Below, piece by piece: positions 23,317 to 33,423 of a DNA stretch of 64,000 nucleotides. How positions within the stretch are numbered: the stretch's first letter is position 1; each line of letters begins with the position of its first letter. The stretch lies in NCBI RefSeq assembly GCF_026151205.1, contig NC_087082.1:5401908-5465907 (forward strand). Direction: 5' to 3'. The stretch comes from Bolinopsis microptera. Lineage: Eukaryota > Ctenophora > Tentaculata > Lobata > Bolinopsidae. The notes beneath the pieces were generated by a model. It made no database searches, was not told the DNA's origin, and saw only the letters and a list, made by a program, of their open reading frames with translations. Position numbers and translations under genes: made by a program.

Positions 23317-26265
23317 TCAGAGTTTGTCACAGAAGTCGAGGTCAATATCTGCAAACACCTCGCGAGTCTTGTTGTCGAACTTGGCAGCTAGTTCTGGAGT
23401 GAAGTAGTTGGACCAATCCCCTACTGTACCTTTCCTCATAAATGGAGCCTGGTCCTTCTTGCGCACCTGTACGGCAGATTAGCTGTGTTAGTAAAAGTGT
23501 AAGACGTTTCTGTAGGCCATTTATCTAGAGTATCTTTTAGACGGTAATTTTATTTGATGAATCTTGACTCTTGAGGCGTATAGTTCTTAGTAAATATTAC
23601 TTTTCTGCTGTATGTTAAGATTTTGATTCATGGTCATGCCTGTTTAACTGTTAATTAGTAACGATTGTTGGTTACCAAATATCAGTAATCTTACTCACGT
23701 CGTCCAGCCAGCTGTAGTTAGATTTAGGATCTGCCTTCATGCTCTTGAAGGCACTGAGTTGGAGTACCTCTGTTGCCATCTCATCTGTCATAGGAGGGAG
23801 GGAACAAAAATCATTCAGTTTCTTAATAGCTGAAAAGGGAGGCGTTGTTGTGCAAACTTATCTTGTACAGAGCATTTCAAGTAATATGGAGCAATTATCA
23901 TATGCTTATTTCTTGGAGGTGTAAATTTAATAGTTAAGCAAATCATTAAGTAAACTACACCCCCCTCCCTCCCAAATTGACAGTATCACTGTCTGTACCT
24001 GACACCCCGTCTGCGTGCATGTCTTCGTACTTCATGAAGAACACGTCCATGTCACGTGTGTTCTGGTAAAACTCCTTCACATGCTCCCACCAATCACTAC
24101 TCTCCACCTGCACAGTTGTTATACCTTTCAAAACAATTCCTTGTGTTTGATTTACTGGACATGTGATAACGACTGGCGGAGAAATGCGTTTTTTCTCCAC
24201 TAATCGATATTTTACCGGGGTAAGCACAGGGCTCCAAGTCCAAGCTCTATCTTACAGTGGTCATGATCTATCCAATAGTGATAATGACCACAGCCCCCCT
24301 ACGATGAAGAAGAAGAAGAAAATAACGACTGGCTATAACTCAAGCCAACTTTACGGAATAAACTTACTCGTTGATTATAATTGTGGCTACATATCGAGTT
24401 TATTATCAATTTTAATCTAATTCTATCACTATCCTTACCGTTCCTTTCAAGAAAAGGTCTGCAAACTCCTCAAAGGGACCGTCGTACTCAAACGCAGCGA
24501 ACCCTTTACAGTGATGATATAAACTAACACACACGTCTTTCGGGTTCCTGAAGATATTGCTCATAATCATAGTCATAGCCCTGATTTAGCAGATATTGGG
24601 CAGTCAGCACTGATCGTTATCAATTGCATTTCAATAGCTTTCATTCAGCTAGATCTGTCTTATACTAAGTATAACAAAGAGACGTGACGGTTGTAAGTTT
24701 AACTCTTACAGACGTCTTTACTTTGAAGTCATGCATATCATGAATCAGTTTCTAGAAGCTGGCAACCAGTTTTATAGTCTTACCTAGCAATATAGACGTA
24801 TTTGCAGGGAATGTTAGGATTGTAAGCGACCAAATTGTAAGAGTTGTGTGTCTTGAGATAACGAGGCCCCGGCATTTTGTCCACAATCTCATGAGGGGTG
24901 TTCTCTAACCACGGCATCACTTCAAGCAATACCTACGGTATCAGTAGTTACCATAGTTACATTACTAGTTACCATAGTTACACTACTAGTTACCATAGTT
25001 ACACTGTCACTACTAGTTACCATAGTTACACTACTAGTTACCATAGTTACACTACTAGCAATACCTCAGGTCTGTCCCATTTTCAAATATAAAAATTTCT
25101 GAACAATAATTTGACAGATTTGATGGATTTTTGCTCAGTGACCAATTAGTCAGTTAAATCATTGAGGACGGTATGAGACCAAATTGTGGTACTGGAAGTC
25201 AAAATCCTCGACAAAATGGAAAAATCATATTCTTCCATTTTTTGTCCCATTTTCGGTTTTTGAAGACGAAATTTCACAGTTTTGACCGAATTTTTCTACA
25301 GAAACCATTCCGGTCGGAGGAAGTTTCCTACAGAATGTTTAACAAAACGAAAATTCATATTTTACAAAGTCTGTCTCATTTTCAAATATGAAAATTTCTG
25401 AACAGTAATTTGACAGATTTGATGGATTTTTTTGCCCAGTGACCAATTAGTCAGCTAAATGAGGACGGTATGAGACCAAATTGTGGTACTGGAAGTCACA
25501 ATCCTCGACAAAATGGAAAAATCATATTCTCCCATTTCTTGTCCCACTTTCAGTTTTTGAAGACGAAATTTCCCCGGCAGAAATTTCACAGTTTTGACCG
25601 AACTTTTGTACAGAAACCAATTAGTAAGTCAACTATAAATGGCATATGACACAATTGAGGTGCTGGAAGCTGAAATTTCCTAGTGTAATTACGGCTCTTA
25701 TACATACAATTTGTAATAAATCCAAACCTTGTCGCCCCTGGTGAGGTCGTGTCCTGTCTTGTGAACTTTGTGAAGGTTCTGGATTATCTTCTGCGTCCAC
25801 GTGGTTCCATTTTTAGGGTATGTTGCTATCAAAACGTCGTCTGACCGCAGTTGGAATATTCTCGTGGCATCCAGATGCTTTTGCTAGGGATTTTTGTATA
25901 GACGTGAGTTGAACAAATAATTGGTTTGAAGGATAAAAAAGACACGTGCTCAATGCTCATGAGTACTAAATCGTGTTGAGTAAGTGCAGGTGTCCTTAAA
26001 CCTCTGCTCCTTATATGAAGTTTAATGCAGCCCCCTTTCCCTTCTTATGCAGCTAAATTGTAAATGTAAACACCTGAGCATTCATGTGGATATTCAATGC
26101 TGGCTGATATGTACCATTACTATTACTACTACTACTATTACTATTACTACAACTACTACTAATAGTCACCTTTATAAAGGGAGGGTAGATACGGCCGTGT
26201 AGGTAACTGTGGTTAAAAGGTAGCTGCAGCTCTCCGTACAGTCGTCTATCTTTTTCCTCCATCAT
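23317..26265 (-). CDS. Cytosolic sulfotransferase (SULT family), seven exons, intact
   Basis: Transfers sulfate from PAPS to a hydroxyl or amine of a small molecule in the cytosol. Exons (5' to 3'): 26170-26265, 25728-25883, 24784-24932, 24439-24547, 23999-24107, 23699-23784, 23317-23466. All junctions are GT-AG and in phase, giving 855 nt and 284 residues, the usual SULT length. Visible motifs are TYPKNGTTW (5'-phosphosulfate loop, residues 53-61), LKTHN with the catalytic His, RNPKDVCVSLYHHCK (3'-phosphate site), FMKYEDMHAD, and the C-terminal RKGTVGDW loop. KTHN replaces the more common KTHLP. The start is the first ATG of exon 1 (MMEEKDRR), directly after an AG, so an upstream 5' UTR exon is likely. 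Substrate cannot be predicted. Introns carry minisatellites and a 300-bp duplication. Confidence 0.93.
24940..25065. repeat. 21-bp minisatellite in SULT intron
   Basis: About five copies of AGTTACCATAGTTACACTAC, one with an insertion (TGTCAC). Adjacent to the acceptor side of SULT exon 3. Confidence 0.9.
25071..25650. repeat. Direct duplication, about 300-bp unit
   Basis: Two diverged head-to-tail copies (about 25071-25369 and 25370-25650), each with CCATTTTCAAATAT, GAGACCAAATTGTGG, CCTCGACAAAATGG and ACAGAAACCA. They lie inside a SULT intron. No coding content. Confidence 0.85.
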
Positions 26266-26291
26266 CTGTAACGTGACAAGATCAATTTGAG

Positions 26292-26350
26292 GTGTTTTAA
26301 ATGTTTACCATGGTAACGGTTACCATGTTTACCGTTACCATGGTTACAGA
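26292..26350. repeat. TTACCATGGTAAC cluster upstream of SULT
   Basis: Interleaved TTACCATGGTAACGGTTACC and its inverse form a strong local palindrome about 30-80 bases before the first SULT coding exon. It could be regulatory (X-box-like) or simply a minisatellite seed. 26351-27185 holds no gene. Confidence 0.55.
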
Positions 26351-27186
26351 TACATTGTGCACTCACATAAAACTGCTGGGCAAATCATAAGTACGGTTAG
26401 TACACGAAAGTAGATGAGAACAGAAAAAGTGTGTTTGATGTTAAACAGGTGGACAGTAAACAATTATAGTAACCAACAACTGATGATAATATTAAACTGG
26501 ATATGATGAGCGAGTTATAAGCGAAACTCGAAAGTTTTACTGTAACCAAGATGTAATTTCTGTGTTCGATCTAATTACATCTTGGTGACAGTAAAAGAAT
26601 ATTGTGTTTACGAAATGTAGCACATATAAAATAGGTATCACATTTCACACAAAATAAAACATGATATTTTAATTTAATCTAAGCGACGAGAATATACCGC
26701 CATTGAAATTAAACTCACACCCAATCAGTAATGTATATTTTGCCTGTTCACTTGGATAATGTTTAAAAATTTAAAAAACCTCATTTCGTCTTATTTTCGA
26801 ATCTCGTCGAAAAAAAAACCGGATAAAACATTATAAGGTACATACGTATACTGTGGTTTAAGTGCGAATGTGAACATTGCAACAGGTGTGACACAAAATG
26901 GAAAGGTTTTCAGAAATGAAGCTGTTATCGTACAGTGAGATGCGGATTTAATTATGTAATTTCGTAAACTTCCAAATCCAATTATACGCTAATTTTCAGG
27001 TTCAGAAACCGGGCGACTGTGACTGTGCGTGGGAGAATCGGAACAGTGTGCAGTTTAAAACGGTAAAAACTAATTTTTCAGTTCTGATATCTTATTCTAA
27101 TTTTAGTTCAATCATTAACAAGTTTATTATAAACTCACTGTCTCAACATTTGGAGACACTTTCAACATCACTGCACTAACAGTAGC

Positions 27187-27965
27187 ACTCTGTCACTAGT
27201 AGTGTGTCACTGGTGTGTCACTAATAGTAGCACTCTGTCACTAGTAGTGTGTCACTGGTGTGTCACTAATAGTAGCACTCTGTCACTAGTAGTGTGTCAC
27301 TGGTGTGTCACTAATAGTAGCACTCTGTCACTAGTAGTGTGTCACTGGTGTGTCACTAATAGTAGCACTCTGTCACTAGTAGTGTGTCACTGGTGTGTCA
27401 CTAATAGTAGCACTCTGTCACTAGTAGTGTGTCACTGGTGTGTCACTAATAGTAGCACTCTGTCACTAGTAGTGTGTCACTGGTGTGTCACTAATAGTAG
27501 CACTCTGTCACTAGTAGTGTGTCACTGGTGTGTCACTAATAGTAGCACTCTGTCACTAGTAGTGTGTCACTGGTGTGTCACTAATAGTAGCACTCTGTCA
27601 CTAGTAGTGTGTCACTGGTGTGTCACTAATAGTAGCACTCTGTCACTAGTAGTGTGTCACTGGTGTGTCACTAATAGTAGCACTCTGTCACTAGTAGTGT
27701 GTCACTGGTGTGTCACTAATAGTAGCACTCTGTCACTAGTAGTGTGTCACTGGTGTGTCACTAATAGTAGCACTCTGTCACTAGTAGTGTGTCACTGGTG
27801 TGTCACTAATAGTAGCACTCTGTCACTAGTAGTGTGTCACTGGTGTGTCACTAATAGTAGCACTCTGTCACTAGTAGTGTGTCACTGGTGTGTCACTAAT
27901 AGTAGCACTCTGTCACTAGTAGTGTGTCACTGGTGTGTCACTAATAGTAGCACTCTGTCACTAGT
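27187..27965. repeat. Perfect 45-bp tandem array, about 17 copies
   Basis: The unit is CACTCTGTCACTAGTAGTGT followed by GTCACTGGTGTGTCACTAATAGTAG, and copies appear identical. Because 45 is divisible by three, one frame stays open throughout (15-residue unit CHWCVTNSSTLSLVV), but it lacks splice sites or flanking conserved sequence. The identity of copies implies very recent expansion or assembly copying. Confidence 0.95.
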
Positions 27966-28417
27966 CAGGAAAAGCAGCTAGAGCTCAGTTTGAGAAGATT
28001 ATGTCGAGATTATAACGGAGTAAAGGGTATTACAACACAACACAATATGTTAACAGGGTAAACAAAAACCAGTATACAGTTTACAGAGGAGTAACACACG
28101 GAAGAAAGGGCTGTTATTGTAACTAGTACTAACTGTATTAGTGCCCACTCAATGTATACAGGGTGAGAAACTTCAGCTGTATTTTGTTTACACTTCAGCC
28201 TCTCTACCGGGAGTAATTTCATGGTTTAGAAATATTTAATATACTACAGAATCGCTCCACATAACAATAACGTAGCAGACTATCAAACTATGACAGTCAA
28301 AATAAATGTTTTGCTATCTCTATGTGCTAAGGATGATGATTAATCACTCTACACAGTACACTCGACTGTCACGTGACTTTTTCAACCCGCTCTCTAGCTG
28401 GTCCTGAACGACTATTC
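27966..28417. other. No gene recognised
   Basis: Unique AT-rich sequence between the 45-bp array and the CCCTAA-rich patch. Confidence 0.5.
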
Positions 28418-29163
28418 GAAACCCTAACCCTCTAATCTGATCCCAACCCTATAGTCTATGTAATAAGCGCCATGAGTTGGCACAGAATTTTTTGTCTCTG
28501 ATTTTGATAAATTTGGTACCAAAGTCATTATTAACTGTGAATAATGAAAATTCACCGTGTAGCACGATTCGTTGAAATGTATGTGGGCCTCCTGTGCATT
28601 GCAAAAGTGAACTATGGACGAAAAATGGTTAACTTATTGCTTAAAATGCATATAACTCCTAAAATATTGAATATTTTGAAATAATTCTTACAGAATCGTA
28701 ATGAGCTTAATCAGACGCAACTTTTGGTACCAAAATTATAATATTTAAAGCACCAAATTTTTCGAAAATTTGTTCAAAATTTTTGTGTTCAGATTAAAAA
28801 CTTTTGAAAAAAAAATTCCTTTAAATCTTAAAATATTAGTACTAAAAGTTTCGTCTCGATGAGCTGATTACGATACCATAATAACTATGTGATAATAATT
28901 TAAAATGTAAAAGTTATAGGCCAAAAACTAAAAATTTGCGCGAAAAAAGCACGCGCGGCGAACGTGGAGCGCCGTGTAGCATTTTTTCCGAAAATTGCTA
29001 CACGGTGGATTTATTTTATTCACATTTTTAGACAACTTTTGGTACCAAATTTATCGAAATCAGAGAAAAAAGTTCTGTGCTCGCGCTTGGCGCTTATTAC
29101 ACTGACTACTAGCCCTAACCCAATCCTTAGCAAAGGCATATGCTGAAACCCTAACCCTAACGA
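28418..29163. repeat. CCCTAA-rich patch split by a MITE
   Basis: AAACCCTAACCCT at 28420 and related CCCAACCCT lie on the left. On the right are GCCCTAACCCAATCC (29112) and AAACCCTAACCCTAAC (29146). Together they resemble degenerate interstitial telomere-type repeat (TTAGGG), interrupted by the inverted-repeat element at 28459-29101. Confidence 0.5.
28459..29101. mobile_element. MITE with about 65-bp inverted ends
   Basis: The left end TGTAATAAGCGCC...GGCACAGAA...CTCTGATTTTGATAAATTT...GGTACCAAA is mirrored at the right end (TTTGGTACCAAATTTATCGA ... GGCGCTTATTACA). It is 643 bp long. No open frame of note and no clear target duplication. Superfamily unassigned. Confidence 0.75.
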
Positions 29164-29524
29164 GAAATTATACTAACTTCCTTACACGGTCATATATATC
29201 AAGTGATCAAGACAGTTTTTCGCCAATATCTCGTCAGGGGAGCATTTAACCCCTATGTCATATATGGGGGTGATTCGGAATCAGCGTCCGAAAATACATT
29301 GATTAAAGTTGGTTTCAAATGCCGTTCTTGCTTATTCACTTATTCTATGAAAAATTAAAATTAAAATTATCTGCTAAAAGTAAAATTGTAAAAGCGCCAA
29401 ATAAAAATGAAAAAATTTGGATTTTTGATGGTTTTGAATGCTTTGAGCGTTCATTTTAATGTCCGTTCATAATTATGTCCGTTCATTAAATGTCCGGTCA
29501 AATAAGGTCCGATAAGGTATATAT

Positions 29525-30044
29525 ATATTTTACCAAAACCCATAATCATGGGTAGAGTGGACCGCTGCCAGTGTCTCTCTTTCCCAAACAAAAGGAAATG
29601 ATATTAATTTGATTGACCGTTCTCAAATGCAAAATGATACCGAGAATGAAATCGGTCGCTCGCTTTTCCCATTCATTCACGGCTTACGAATTGTATAAAT
29701 AAGTTTCGATTGATTACATCAATCAGATGCTGTAAAAATCTCTTTGGGTTGCGTTCGGGTCGATACCTAGTATTTCGGGGTAAGGGACAAGGGTGGTAGT
29801 TATTACTTATTGGACAAGCTGAAGTTTATTGAATCTTCATTGCCGAGTACAGCTGCCTTTGGGTAGTTCTTCTTAATCTATTACAATTGTAAGTGAATGG
29901 GAAAAGCGAGCGACCGATTTCATTCTCGGTATCATTTTGCATTTGAGAACGGTCAATCAAATTAATATCATTTCCTTTTGTTTGGGAAAGAGAGACACTG
30001 GCAGCGGTCCACTCTACCCATGATTATGGGTTTTGGTAAAATAT
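29525..30044. mobile_element. Foldback element with about 155-bp near-perfect arms
   Basis: Arms 29525-29680 and 29892-30044 are almost exact inverse copies (ATATTTTACCAAAACCCATA ... GAATGGGAAAAGCGAGCGAC inverted), separated by about 210 bp. A diverged relative of the left arm and adjacent loop sequence lies at 36896-37095. Non-coding MITE or foldback element. Confidence 0.88.
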
Positions 30045-31574
30045 CATCTCTTTTTGATTATAATGTCAGGGTACTTTATAAAGTCGAAATATAAACTGAT
30101 ATCTTCATTAATAAGGAGGAAGTTTCAACGATTTCGAAATTTTTCCTTTAAAAAACATTTCCTTGTGTTTAGGGAAGCATATCGGTCGATCACTGACTGA
30201 ATATGCCACTTAATACTCATTCAAGTTGGCATTAAATTCATATATAATGACATTAAACTGTCGTGGCAAAGCAGAATTTGTTGGAAATCACGAATGAGCA
30301 AAATTCTCACCTTTCGCACGTGCAAACTTTGAGCGGACGTTGTGTGCGCATCCAATATTGAATCGCCTTAAATTTTTGCATGTAATTGTTTTATATATAG
30401 CTTGATAAGCATGCAAAGTTTTAAAATATTTTAAGAAGAACTGTAATTACAACGGCACTCTAAAGTTGACAGAAAATGACGAAAACAGCAATTTTCAGTT
30501 ATTTTAGCAATTTTCTATCAATTTGGGCGTGTCCCCACGTGTGCAACTTTTCGATTTTCAACTTTAAAACTAGCCTAATGCACAATTTATATCTATAGGA
30601 AGCAGAACTGAGCTCCACAACCCAAGGCATGGCCCAACACCAGAGAATACTAGAACGTAAAATTAGCGTTTTTATAAAATTATTCTTCAAAAAAGCACAA
30701 ACTTCAATGACGAATATCTTTATGAAGGAGCAAGCTAGAAAAACTTTCCGGTAGATTTTCAGAATGCTTGAACAATTATCTAAGATAAAAATTTCCTCAG
30801 ATTTTGAATAAATATACTCCTTAATGGTTAAAATTAATTTTAAAAGTTATTACTTGTCAAAAATCAAGTTTTAAAAACGGTTAACTTGATGACGTCATCA
30901 AGGGGTGTTTATGACGTCAAATAATTTTTTTATACAATGTAAACTAAAGTGTAAACAATTATTTGCAAGACCTGTGGTCGGAAATGGCTGTATCTTTTCT
31001 ACTTTTGAATCTATGGACACTTAAATACAGGCTACAATTGACTGGCAAAGCGTCTATCCCTGAATATATGTATATATATATGTATGTATCACGACAATCT
31101 ATCGTAAAACAGGGGTTCTAGAAAACCCATTTCCCGATGCTTCTGAAACCCGAAACTTTTTTTGCAGTCGATTTGGTCAACGTCTAGACGCCCTGAAAAA
31201 TTTCAGATCTCTAACTCAATTTTAACATGGTTTTTAAGGCACCTGAATATGGCGATTTTGGGTTTTTACCGAATTTCGTATAACAGTGCTGGCGAGTATT
31301 TTATGCAAATTTCTTAAAAATCTCAACATAACTATTTTTTATTCCTGTCATCTTTGACATCAAATTAGAATGTTTTGAACTAAAAATAAATCTGCTGAAC
31401 GACTTCCGATGAGTCTTAATGCCTGGAAAACTCCTGCCGGAGGCGGCTTGTAACGTGTACTAAAGGGGGTATAATAGTAAAGGGGGTATAATAGTAAATG
31501 GGGAACACAGTAAACCCACAATAAATGCAACGGTCGTGCTTGCCAGCACTGTGATTAATATGTTTACATCCACA
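30045..31574. other. No gene recognised
   Basis: AT-rich sequence with short palindromes such as GATGACGTCATCAAGG near 30890. No coding evidence. Confidence 0.5.
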
Positions 31575-31856
31575 CAGTGGCGTAACGTTGCCTGTTGGCG
31601 TCCCCGCCGAAAAAACGCCCCCTAATGGCGCCACCTCCCCTTTTAGCACCCCTCCCTGAAATTGAACAAATTAGATGATTTTAGAGGGTGCGCCGGTAAA
31701 ATCTCTAAAAAAATGTGTTACCAAAACGCGCAGTTTTGCTAGTACCGTAGTTAAGTTTTTCGAAATTTTCCCACATTCAAACGACCCCCCTAAAGACTAA
31801 AAGTAAAATTGCACCCCCGCACAGCGGGGTCGGCGGGGCCCTTTGTTACGCCACTG
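31575..31856. mobile_element. Non-autonomous DNA element, CAGTGGCGTAAC ends
   Basis: Begins CAGTGGCGTAACGTTGCC and ends GTTACGCCACTG. Flanking octamers CATCCACA and ACTCCACA agree at six positions, suggesting an 8-bp target duplication as in hAT elements. It is 282 bp, GC-rich at its right end, and has no coding capacity. Confidence 0.7.
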
Positions 31857-32505
31857 ACTCCACATACTCTAGCAAGATATGGATTATTTCTTTGCAGTGT
31901 TTGGACATGATTTTCAGTAAACTATTAATAATGTATTCAGTATTCAGTAAGTTTGATTAATTATCCTACGAAAAAATTGTCTATTCACTATTATTGACTT
32001 GTTAATTTCAATCGAAAGTTAAACTGCAGAATTTGGATCAGATCTGCTAACCGAGTAGAGGGGCCTTATTATCGGGAATTCTAGTTGATCCAATTTAATG
32101 GTTAATACGTGTCAAATCTACCAGTCCAACTATACTGATACACGTGTCAGACCAATCAGACCCAATCAGTCACTGATTTTTCTGCTTGTTAATTTTTTTA
32201 AGTAGTTAGATCTTAGGAGCCCTAAGGTGTACCCTTACGGTCTTACACCATAAACACTGAGGGGTGAATTTTCAAGTGAATAAGCGTCATATTCCTGATC
32301 AATTTGGGTAGACATCAGACAGTATAAGTAAAATAAAACACCAGTTTCAAATGCAGAAAACAATCACCCGAATTACATCAAACTCAAATCCACTGATACA
32401 AATCCTTTCCTCATCGTTTCATCTCTAAATTGAAAAAAAAAACACATACAAACAACTCTCCGAGTCAATCAAGCTGTGGCGCTGAGTTCTATTTAGGGAT
32501 TCAGG
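31857..32505. other. No gene recognised
   Basis: Unique AT-rich sequence. Confidence 0.5.
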
Positions 32506-32719
32506 TTACATAGTAACGTTAAGAGTAATCCTCAGAGAAGTCACTAGATGGTATGAAGGGGAGGGTGAGAACTTCTCAGAGAAGAAAGTCCTTGTAGATC
32601 CGTTACCCACAGTAACAGTTACCATAGCAACCTTGTAGATCAGTCTGTTCAGGAGAGCTGCCACATGGGCCCCGGTGTTGAGCTCTTCTGGAACAGTACC
32701 TTCCCCTCTCTCCTGGTCC
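32506..32719 (-). CDS. Candidate terminal coding exon, family unknown
   Basis: On the minus strand a good acceptor (tttatgtttcag) precedes an open frame: DQERGEGTVPEELNTG, then AHVAALLNRLIYK, ending at TAA. The first half has the look of a conserved helical segment. The second half (VAMVTVTVGNGSTR...) begins at a possible donor gttgct and lies between two copies of GATCTACAAG, so it may be a short insertion. Without it the frame would read ...NRLIYKDFLL and stop. I do not recognise the family, and no further exons could be found beyond the G-rich tract. Confidence 0.35.
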
Positions 32720-32749
32720 CTGAAACATAAACATGTGAGGTAACTGTAG

Positions 32750-32905
32750 AGAGGGGGACTGTTGAGGGGGGGGGGGCTGTTGGGGGGGGGGGCTGTTGAG
32801 GGGGGCCTGTAGGGGGGGAAAGTTGGGGGGGGGGCTGTTGAGGGGGGACTGTTGGGGGGCTGTTGAGGGGGAGGGGACTGTGGGGGGGGGGGGCTGTTGG
32901 GGTGC
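32750..32905. repeat. G-rich minisatellite (GGGGCTGTTGAGGGG)
   Basis: Irregular copies of GGGGGGCTGTTGAG with variable G runs, upstream (minus strand) of the candidate exon. The proline-rich open frame read through it is not evidence of coding. Homopolymer lengths here are likely unreliable. Confidence 0.85.
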
Positions 32906-33423
32906 ATGCTAGCCCCAGTTAGTTGTTAACCGACCAAAGTATACATAAGATCAGATATTTGTACAGATATTTTGATAGTTCCGAAGCTATTTTATTAGTT
33001 CACTTTTAGTTCTACACTTTATACAAAGTTAGTTCCAAACCTGTCTACAGATTTTGTCTCTAATCATGAGGCTGCATATCATGTGAGCAGAGCAACAGTA
33101 TACAAACCACACGTGACACGTGTACACTGTACAAGTAGCTGATCAATGCGTAATGTGACTAGTTCAAGAGGTGCTCACTAAGATCATTGTCAGAATAATA
33201 CACTACTACTTAGTACACTTACCTACTTATACTCTTTGTTTTGTGGTTCTGACTAGTTCTCGACAAGGTACGAGGTATTGTTAAAAGTTTGGCTCATTAT
33301 ATTATATATTCCCTTTTTTGGGTTTTTAGAAAATTGCGATATTTATACTACACTACTGTTATAGTAAGATAATAGTACTGTACTGTTTCATTATTAATTA
33401 ATCTCAACTAAATTTTCAGGGAT

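Noticed and set aside
27202..27981. 259-residue open frame of 15-residue repeats
   Set aside because: It follows mechanically from a perfect 45-bp tandem array whose length is a multiple of three; no splice sites, start context or conserved flank.
28418..29163. True telomere end
   Set aside because: Only a few degenerate CCCTAA copies with unique sequence on both sides.
32720..32907. Proline-rich N-terminal extension of the 32506 exon
   Set aside because: Translation of a G-rich minisatellite upstream of a good splice acceptor; treated as intron.
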